From positions 1 through 10,797 of the forward strand of contig JAUIKP010000063.1 in NCBI GenBank assembly GCA_030430725.1: DNA of 10,797 nt. Reading direction: 5' to 3'. Under the pieces are notes generated by a model. It was not told the DNA's origin and ran no database searches. It saw only the letters and a program-made list of their open reading frames with translations. The position numbers were made by a program, and so were the translations under genes. Each line of letters opens with the position of its first letter. The stretch's first letter is position 1. The DNA comes from Nitrospiria bacterium. Lineage in GTDB: Bacteria > Nitrospirota > Nitrospiria > Nitrospirales > UBA8639. Below are positions 5,336-10,797 of the stretch, in pieces.

Positions 5336-6964
5336 CTATCTGACTTCCTTAACCATATCGATGGCGCCGCAAGGACATTCCTCCGCGCACACACCACATC
5401 CCTTGCAATAGTCATAATTCACTTCGTACCGTTGACCCGGCCCCAATTTGATAATGGCATTGTCCGGACACACGCCATAACAGGTATCGCACTCAAAGCA
5501 ATTCCCGCAAGAGAGACAGCGTCGGGCTTCGAGCAAAGCCGTGTCCGAATCCAAGCCGCCAACCACTTCTTCAAAGCTGGCGCGACGCCTGGCCAGATCC
5601 AGGTAGGGCTGTCGATTTTTATCCGCATCGGTGTAATACCAGGTATTGAGCCGGTCATAAGCCGCAACGGTATTAGGCGATGGTTTCCGATACTCACTTC
5701 CGCGGAGATACGCATCAATATGCCGTGCCGCTTTTTTCCCATGGCCTGTGGCCACCGTCACCGTGCGCTCTGCTGGAACCATATCCCCCCCGGCAAACAC
5801 TCCCGCACGCCCGGTCATCATTGAGGCATCGACTTGAATCACCCCATCGGACGAAATATCCAATCCCGGCACATCCTCTAAAAACCCCGTATCCACGTCC
5901 TGGCCCACCGCCAGAATAACCGTGTCGGCTTCCAAGGTCTCAATCCTGCCGGTGGGTTGAGGGCGCCCCTGCTCATCCAGTGTCATCTCTTCAACGGTCA
6001 ACGTCGTATTGTCCACTTGCCTGATCGTATGCAACCATCGGGTCAGCACCCCCTCCTCCAAGGCTTCTTCCACTTCAAAATCATGGGCGGGCATATGTCC
6101 GCGATCACGCCGATAAATCAGGATGGTTTCTTCGGCACCCAGGCGCTTGGCGGTTCGCGCGGCATCAATAGCCGTATCACCTCCACCATAAACGACAACC
6201 CGCCGACCGATCTTGGGAACAGCCCGGCCATCCATTCCTTTAAGGAATCCCAAGGCATCGATCATCCGGCCGGCATCCCTGCCGGGGATATTAACCCGTT
6301 TACTCAGATGAGCCCCAATGGCCAGAAACACGGCATCGAACCCGCCCTCTTTGATGGTCTTTTCTAAATTCTCGACTTTTTGATTCAGATGGATCGAGAC
6401 GCCCATGGCGACAATTCTAGCAATTTCGGCGTCCAGGACATTCCGGGGCAGACGGTATTGTGGAATCCCGAACCGCATCATGCCCCCCGGCTTCGGCCCC
6501 GCTTCAATGATTGTCACCGCATGTCCCAAACGGGCGAGATGATACGCAGCAGAGAGACCGCTCGGTCCCGCGCCGACGACCAGGACCCGCTTTCCGGTTT
6601 CCACGCCCGCCTTCACCTGCCAACCCTGCTCAATCGCATAATCGCCTAAAAATCGCTCAACAGCATGAATGCTCACGGGCTCATCGAGCTGGCCTCGATT
6701 ACAGGCCGTTTCACACGGGTGATAACACACGCGACCATGAATCGCCGGAAAAGGATTCTCTTCCATAATTTTTCGCCAGGCCTGCTCATATTTCCCTTCC
6801 TCTGCCTCATACAACCAGCCTTGAATATTTTCACCAGCCGGGCAGCCCTGATTACAGGGCGGAAGATGATCAACATAGACCGGACGCATCGTCCGCCAGT
6901 TGCCCGTATGATTAGCCAGGCTTGAAGCAGGGTTCAAGGTAATGGCAAAGGGTTTCCGTTCCAT
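5336..6964 (-). CDS. GltD-like FAD/NAD(P) oxidoreductase with ferredoxin domains, POR-associated
   Basis: 542 residues. The start ATG 6964-6962 lies 1 nt after the porB stop, with AAAGG 6 nt upstream. The N-terminal DPYD/GltD-type iron-sulfur domain has CNQGCP (37-42) and C80, C84, C88. FAD binding: VVGAGPSGLSAA (129-140) and AGGD (391-394). NAD(P)H binding: YGGGDTAID (259-267). The C-terminus carries two ferredoxin-like 4Fe-4S motifs: C489, C492, C495, C499-P and C520, C523, C526, C530-P. C483, C486 and C532 are extra. The fold matches glutamate synthase small subunit, NfnB and SudA, but no glutamate synthase large subunit or NfnA adjoins. Placed last in a por operon lacking a separate ferredoxin subunit, it most likely supplies that wiring and moves electrons between POR and NAD(P)H or free ferredoxin. 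The direction and the true partner are inferred. Confidence 0.85.
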   Translation of the reverse strand: MERKPFAITLNPASSLANHTGNWRTMRPVYVDHLPPCNQGCPAGENIQGWLYEAEEGKYEQAWRKIMEENPFPAIHGRVCYHPCETACNRGQLDEPVSIHAVERFLGDYAIEQGWQVKAGVETGKRVLVVGAGPSGLSAAYHLARLGHAVTIIEAGPKPGGMMRFGIPQYRLPRNVLDAEIARIVAMGVSIHLNQKVENLEKTIKEGGFDAVFLAIGAHLSKRVNIPGRDAGRMIDALGFLKGMDGRAVPKIGRRVVVYGGGDTAIDAARTAKRLGAEETILIYRRDRGHMPAHDFEVEEALEEGVLTRWLHTIRQVDNTTLTVEEMTLDEQGRPQPTGRIETLEADTVILAVGQDVDTGFLEDVPGLDISSDGVIQVDASMMTGRAGVFAGGDMVPAERTVTVATGHGKKAARHIDAYLRGSEYRKPSPNTVAAYDRLNTWYYTDADKNRQPYLDLARRRASFEEVVGGLDSDTALLEARRCLSCGNCFECDTCYGVCPDNAIIKLGPGQRYEVNYDYCKGCGVCAEECPCGAIDMVKEVR

Positions 6965-6965
6965 C

Positions 6966-7961
6966 TCATGCCTTTACAGGAAGTAGCTGATACCGATGAA
7001 TATTCGCATCCGCAATCGCCTGAATCGTTTCAAGCGCACGCGCATCCCGTGGATGAAAAAGGTGTTTGAACCGACCTTGAAGTTCGAGGTATGGCTCGAC
7101 AGGAACTTTTTCTCTAATAGGCGTTCGATCGGTCACTTCGCCCCCTTCGGCTTCAATCAAGGGAAAGAGGCCACATTCCACCGCCAGGCGGGCGACCTTG
7201 ATCGTATGCGCAGGATCGGACTTCCAGCCTAGCGGACAGGGCACGTGGATATGAATATACCGTGCGCCCCTGAATTTCATGGCCTTCGTCACTTTGGCTT
7301 CCAGATCATGGAGATCAGCCACCGAGGCCGTGGCCACATAGGGAATACCGTGGGCCATCGCAATACGTGGGAGATTTTTTCCAATGCCCATGGGATTGCC
7401 GGGGTGGGCTCCCACAGCCTGCGTGGTATTGGTCCAGGCCCGTGGCGGGGTGGATCCTGAACGCTGCACTCCCGTGTTCATGTAGGCCTCGTTGTCGTAA
7501 CAAACATACAACACGTCATCATTGCGTTCGAACATCCCGGACAAACACCCAAACCCGATATCAACCGTGGCACCATCTCCCCCCTGGGCGATGACACGAA
7601 CATCCTTCCGACCTTTGGCACGCAAAGCTGCCGCCACGCCGCTCGCCACCGCCGGAGCATTCCCGAACAATGAATGCAGCCAGGGTATCTGCCAGGCACT
7701 TTCCGGATAGGGACTGGAGAACACTTCCAAACAGCCGGTAGCATTCACCGCAACCATTTGCTGATGCGTGGCGCGCATCACCGCATCAAGGGCATAGCGG
7801 GCCCCCAGGGCTTCACCGCACCCCTGGCAGGCACGATGGCCGGAATTGAGTGAATTGGTTCGATCCATCCCGGCTTGGACCGTGCGATTGGATTCATCCA
7901 GTAACCGGTTGCCAATCGTGAAGGTTCCCGTTTGATAAAATTTCACTCGTTGATAGGACAT
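6966..7961 (-). CDS. porB: Pyruvate:ferredoxin oxidoreductase beta subunit
   Basis: 331 residues. The start ATG 7961-7959 lies 20 nt after the porA stop, with GAGG 5 nt upstream. This subunit binds thiamine diphosphate and one 4Fe-4S cluster. Cluster cysteines fitting the PorB pattern are C45 and C48 (ACQGCGE), C77 (ATGCLEV) and C242 (PCPLGW). The ThDP motif runs from GDG (128-130) to N157 and YMNTG (160-164). SSPYPESAWQIPWLHSLFGN (82-101) is typical of pyruvate-specific beta subunits rather than 2-oxoglutarate ones. With porA and porG it interconverts pyruvate + CoA with acetyl-CoA + CO2 and reduced ferredoxin; run backwards it fixes CO2. Function is well supported; in vivo direction is not shown by sequence. 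Confidence 0.92.
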   Translation of the reverse strand: MSYQRVKFYQTGTFTIGNRLLDESNRTVQAGMDRTNSLNSGHRACQGCGEALGARYALDAVMRATHQQMVAVNATGCLEVFSSPYPESAWQIPWLHSLFGNAPAVASGVAAALRAKGRKDVRVIAQGGDGATVDIGFGCLSGMFERNDDVLYVCYDNEAYMNTGVQRSGSTPPRAWTNTTQAVGAHPGNPMGIGKNLPRIAMAHGIPYVATASVADLHDLEAKVTKAMKFRGARYIHIHVPCPLGWKSDPAHTIKVARLAVECGLFPLIEAEGGEVTDRTPIREKVPVEPYLELQGRFKHLFHPRDARALETIQAIADANIHRYQLLPVKA

Positions 7962-7981
7962 ACCGGCCTCACGACTAAGAA

Positions 7982-9262
7982 TTAAATGGGCGATGCGCCG
8001 GGAGCACCGATTTCCCGGAGAATATTTTCTGCGGTGGGTCCCGAACGCCGCTGCGCCTGTTGTCTGGTCAATTCCCGATTAATGGCGTCCCAATTCAGAT
8101 CGAGGAAATGGGGTTCCTCCAAACCCTCCAGGCACGCCTGCTTTACCGTATCAATGACCGAGGCTTTCGGAATCGGGCGCCCTCCAAGCCCCGCGATCAC
8201 CGTATCCACGATAGTTGGTAAACCCCGAAGTGCCATCTTCACATCGCTGGACACAATCCCCCCCTTTCCCACTGCCAGGTCTTTTTCAAAAACAATGATC
8301 CGCTTGGCATCCTGAACCGCCTGGCGAAGAGCATGGGAGGGGAAGGGACGAAATGCACAGAGCGCAAGAGAACCGACCGGCCATCCTTCTTTCCGCAAAT
8401 CATCTACCGCGTCCTTAATGGTACCGTTCACCGATCCCAGTGCCAGCAGAACGGTTTCCGCCTCATTCGTGTGATAAGCCTTCAACAGTCCACCAGACCG
8501 ACGCTGAAAAATATCCTCGAAAGCCCGAGAGAGTCGTGGGATCGCCTCGACCGCTCGCAGATGCTTGTCATGCGCGAGATAACGCACCTCCGCAAAGGCT
8601 TCCGGCCCGACCATCGCGCCAATGGATACGGGATCTTGCGGGTCTAACACTTGAACCGGTTCAAACGCCGGAACGTATGCATCCACCTGCTCTTGCGTGG
8701 GGAGATCCACCACCTCATAGGCATGGGTCAGAATATAGCCGTCCATGCACACCATCACCGGACAACTCAGTTCCTCGGCCAGACGGAAGGCTTGAATGTG
8801 AAGATCGACGGCTTCTTGATTATCCTGCGCAAACAACTGAATCCACCCGGCATCCCGCATGGACATACTGTCCGAATGATCGTTCCAGATATTGATCGGC
8901 GCGCCGAGGGCGCGATTGGCAATGGTCATGACAATGGGAAGTCCCAATCCCCCCGCGTTATAGACGGCCTCGGCCATGAACAAGAGGCCCTGGCTCGTCG
9001 TCGCGGTATAGGTTCGCGCGCCCATGGCGGAGGCGCCGATCAGCACACTTAAGGCGCCGAACTCCGATTCGACATTCAGGAATTGACTATTGCCGATTTC
9101 TCCCGCTTTCACCTTACGTGAAAGGGTTTCGACAATATGCGTTTGAGGAGAGATCGGATAACACGCCATCACTTCAGGCCGACACAAAGCGACGGCATGG
9201 GCCACGGCTTGAGATCCTTCAATATGATGTTTCATGGTCGTCCATTGATTCCTTGATTGCAT
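7982..9262 (-). CDS. porA: Pyruvate:ferredoxin oxidoreductase alpha subunit
   Basis: 426 residues. ATG 9262-9260 overlaps the porG stop by one base (TAATG), suggesting translational coupling, with AGGG upstream inside porG. An in-frame ATG at codon 10 has a poorer binding-site spacing. The POR N-terminal domain shows YPISPQT (35-41), ESEFGA (65-70) and TTSQG (88-92). NIWNDHSDSMSMRD (124-137) is a hallmark of pyruvate-type alpha subunits. The transketolase C-terminal-like domain follows from about 260 (VLLALGSVNGT, later VFEKDLAVGKGG). It forms the substrate and CoA side of the active site with porB. Length is normal for a four-subunit-type PorA. The rTCA branch, or simple pyruvate oxidation, are both possible. 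Confidence 0.93.
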   Translation of the reverse strand: MQSRNQWTTMKHHIEGSQAVAHAVALCRPEVMACYPISPQTHIVETLSRKVKAGEIGNSQFLNVESEFGALSVLIGASAMGARTYTATTSQGLLFMAEAVYNAGGLGLPIVMTIANRALGAPINIWNDHSDSMSMRDAGWIQLFAQDNQEAVDLHIQAFRLAEELSCPVMVCMDGYILTHAYEVVDLPTQEQVDAYVPAFEPVQVLDPQDPVSIGAMVGPEAFAEVRYLAHDKHLRAVEAIPRLSRAFEDIFQRRSGGLLKAYHTNEAETVLLALGSVNGTIKDAVDDLRKEGWPVGSLALCAFRPFPSHALRQAVQDAKRIIVFEKDLAVGKGGIVSSDVKMALRGLPTIVDTVIAGLGGRPIPKASVIDTVKQACLEGLEEPHFLDLNWDAINRELTRQQAQRRSGPTAENILREIGAPGASPI

Positions 9263-9834
9263 TACACCCTGGCCAAATTTGCCGCAACAAAGTCATACAC
9301 CTCTGCGGCCACTGCCCCGTTCAATTCTCCAATCCGTCCAGGAAACTTCTCCGTGATCGACTGATTCACCGAAGCTTTGCTGACTTCCCCGGTCAGGGCC
9401 GCATAACCGGCTACCATCCCGATATTGGCAAACGGTCGCCCAAGATGTTTCAGAGCCAGATCGGATGCCGGGAGTGTATGCATCTGGACACCGGGATGGC
9501 AGGTAACAAAGTCCGTAAGATGAAGGGCGTCAATATCTCGTGCGGAATTAATGAGAACAAAGGCTGACTCGGCCAATCCCCCAAAAACATCCACCTGATG
9601 CAGCAGGGTGGAGTCCTGGATCAGCAACACATCCGGATGGTAGACCGGCTCCCGACTGCGAATCGGTTGCGCATTGATCCGGCAGAATGCGGTCACCGGT
9701 GCACCGGTCCGTTCAGAACCAAAACTGGGAAAGGCCTGCGCCTCCTTTCCATCCCGGAATGCCGCTAACGCCAGCAGCTCGGCGGCAGTCACCACACCCT
9801 GCCCTCCTCTGCCATGAATACGGATTTGGATCAT
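9262..9834 (-). CDS. porG: Pyruvate:ferredoxin oxidoreductase gamma subunit
   Basis: 190 residues, starting at ATG 9834-9832 with AAGGG 6 nt upstream. It has the 2-oxoacid oxidoreductase gamma-domain signatures GRGGQG (8-13) and FPSFGSERTGAPV (35-47), the latter lining the CoA/active-site region in this family. Length is normal. It is the first gene of the operon porG-porA-porB-gltD-like, transcribed leftward. It has no fused ferredoxin (delta) domain, and no stand-alone delta gene is present between the subunits, unlike the usual G-D-A-B order. The upstream 307-nt region is shared divergently with the cytochrome c'-like gene. Confidence 0.92.
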   Translation of the reverse strand: MIQIRIHGRGGQGVVTAAELLALAAFRDGKEAQAFPSFGSERTGAPVTAFCRINAQPIRSREPVYHPDVLLIQDSTLLHQVDVFGGLAESAFVLINSARDIDALHLTDFVTCHPGVQMHTLPASDLALKHLGRPFANIGMVAGYAALTGEVSKASVNQSITEKFPGRIGELNGAVAAEVYDFVAANLARV

Positions 9835-10141
9835 CGGCTTCCCTTCAATTCACCTGAGTATCCCTGTCGTCTGCACTCACAGATAATGTATTTGGCAAGA
9901 GATATGCCTTATTGTGTGAAAGCTTGAGAGTGATAGATATAGCTAGCAAAACCTCAACAATCTGGAACAGTCCGAAAACTATGATCCGGAACATTGGGGA
10001 AAAGAGGCACAGTCAAAATCATCAGTCATGTAGAAAAATGCCCCAGTTGATTCCCACCATGAAGTCCATTCCTGAGCCCAGCAAGCCTGGTGTCTACAGG
10101 AAGGGGAACCACAGATTCTTGAAAAATTAAGGAGATTCTCA
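9835..10141. other. Divergent intergenic region between porG and the cytochrome gene
   Basis: These 307 nt should hold the promoters of both the por operon (-) and the cytochrome gene (+). I could not find a -35/-10 pair good enough to report on either strand. The AT-rich core (9910-9960) contains GCTAGC within TGATAGATATAGCTAGC. No coding frame here is convincing. Confidence 0.4.
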
Positions 10142-10144
10142 TTG
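10128..10144 (+). promoter_or_regulatory. Ribosome binding site supporting a TTG start
   Basis: TAAGGAG at 10128-10134 is followed by a 7-nt spacer and TTG at 10142-10144. This nearly perfect site fixes the start of the cytochrome gene at TTG; the next in-frame ATG (codon 17) falls inside the hydrophobic segment. Confidence 0.75.
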
Positions 10145-10630
10145 TCATCTTCACCATCCTTCTCAAAAAATCTTTGCCGGATCGCTCTCATGCTCTGGAT
10201 AGTCAGCGCCGGCGTGCTGGGTTGGTTGTTCATTCAAGGGGCAACCACCCCTTCAGCCGATGGCCGGACTATTGTGCATCTGGCTCCAACTGAACGTGAC
10301 TTTATCCTGACGGAAATGCGGCAACTTCTTCAGGCCGTCCATGGCATCGTGACGGGCTTGAGCGATCCGGACCAGACCCACGGACATGCTCAGGCTGCGG
10401 CGGCAGCCCGTTCGGCCGGAATGAAGATGGCCGTAGATGACAATCCTTCACTCATGCTTAAACTTCCTCTTCCCCTCAAACAGCTTGGAATGTCCGTCCA
10501 TCGGGATTTTGACGAATTGGCGGATGCGATCACCGGGGGTACGACATCACAAGACATTCTCCACCGTCTGTCGACGATCACGACGAGATGCGTGGCATGC
10601 CACAGGATGTATCAAATTAAAGAAAGTTAA
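10142..10630 (+). CDS. Membrane-anchored cytochrome c'-like (c-556 type) protein
   Basis: 162 residues with a TTG start, set by TAAGGAG 7 nt upstream. Residues 11-31 form one hydrophobic segment (LCRIALMLWIVSAGVLGWLF), an uncleaved anchor or signal. The remaining ~130 residues look all-helical and end with a single haem-binding CVACH (150-154), as in cytochromes c' and c-556, where CxxCH sits near the C-terminus of a four-helix bundle. M59 or a nearby residue in the first helix (LTEMRQLL) could be the sixth ligand as in c-556; this cannot be settled by eye. Location is periplasmic. Likely roles are electron transfer or NO/redox sensing. The stop lies 18 nt before the P-type ATPase start, so the two are probably one transcript. 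Confidence 0.7.
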   Translation: MSSSPSFSKNLCRIALMLWIVSAGVLGWLFIQGATTPSADGRTIVHLAPTERDFILTEMRQLLQAVHGIVTGLSDPDQTHGHAQAAAAARSAGMKMAVDDNPSLMLKLPLPLKQLGMSVHRDFDELADAITGGTTSQDILHRLSTITTRCVACHRMYQIKES

Positions 10631-10648
10631 GAAATTTCACCAAGCAAG

Positions 10649-10797
10649 ATGACCAACCAGTCCGACGCAACCGAAGGGATCCCTCCCCCATCACAGGCCG
10701 ACACGGTCTGGCATACTCTTTCTATCCCGGACGTCACTCAACGCCTGGGAGTCAATCCTCAGACAGGGCTGAATACCAGGGAAGCCCGCCGCCGGAC
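10649..10797 (+). CDS. Cation-transporting P-type ATPase, N-terminal fragment (partial)
   Basis: The first 49 codons from ATG 10649 run off the window. After a polar, proline-containing leader, the segment WHTLSIPDVTQRLGV, followed by NPQTGLNTREARRR, matches the cation-ATPase N-terminal domain (W..L....V...L.....GL...EA..R) found in calcium- and sodium/potassium-type P2 ATPases. Transmembrane helices, the DKTG phosphorylation site and ion-specificity residues lie outside the window, so the ion cannot be named. The ribosome binding site is weak (AGCAAG), which with the 18-nt gap from the cytochrome stop suggests coupling to the upstream gene. Confidence 0.75.
   Translation, partial: MTNQSDATEGIPPPSQADTVWHTLSIPDVTQRLGVNPQTGLNTREARRR

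Noticed and set aside
5255..5824. 189-codon open frame on the + strand
   Set aside because: It is antisense to the end of the GltD-like gene, which has clear cofactor motifs; it has no ribosome binding site and an arbitrary composition.
9912..10130. 72-codon frame between porG and the cytochrome gene
   Set aside because: No binding site, low-complexity polar product, and it occupies the divergent promoter region.
1..10797. CRISPR arrays, tRNA or rRNA genes, insertion sequences
   Set aside because: No regularly spaced repeats, no tRNA-like cloverleaf and no transposase motifs were seen on either strand.

Overview
The window looks like a chromosomal piece of a chemolithoautotrophic or anaerobe-capable bacterium. 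GC content is moderate (I estimate low-to-mid 50s %, not computed). The gene set is a group 3b (bidirectional, NADP-linked) [NiFe] hydrogenase, a pyruvate:ferredoxin oxidoreductase fused in operon with a GltD-like flavoprotein, a tandem universal stress protein, a cytochrome c'-like haem protein and a P-type ATPase. This set, plus intergenic repeats of the CCCTGAGT...CGAAGGG type, is what I would expect from Nitrospirota (Nitrospira-like nitrite oxidisers), but no marker gene here proves it.

Left part, + strand (1-2641): the last 47 codons of the hydrogenase gamma (2Fe-2S) subunit, then the small (delta) and large (alpha) subunits. The order G-D-A is that of the sulfhydrogenase/group 3b family. 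The junctions are unusually long for such an operon (121 and 209 nt). The first holds a hairpin that covers the small-subunit Shine-Dalgarno. The second holds a nested inverted-repeat element.

Middle (2642-4357): a gene-free stretch of about 475 nt with palindromes, two more copies of the CCCTGAGT repeat and a terminator-like hairpin. Next, on the - strand, is a small exported protein that is essentially a lone Lon (S16) proteolytic domain with an intact Ser-Lys dyad and its own sigma70-like promoter. Then comes about 550 nt of mostly empty sequence containing one candidate 30-residue membrane protein directly behind the universal stress gene.

Right-centre, - strand (4358-9834): the operon porG-porA-porB-gltD-like (tight, with start/stop overlaps), followed by the two-domain universal stress protein. 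POR interconverts pyruvate with acetyl-CoA + CO2. The GltD-like protein carries FAD, an NADPH site and ferredoxin-type 4Fe-4S clusters, and probably stands in for the missing separate ferredoxin (delta) subunit by linking POR to NADPH or a ferredoxin. With a group 3b hydrogenase next door, H2/NADPH and pyruvate/ferredoxin metabolism sit in one locus, suggesting redox balancing or CO2 fixation under low oxygen.

Right end, + strand (10142-10797): a membrane-anchored cytochrome c'-like protein with a TTG start, then the first 49 codons of a cation-transporting P-type ATPase. No tRNA, rRNA, CRISPR array or insertion sequence was seen.
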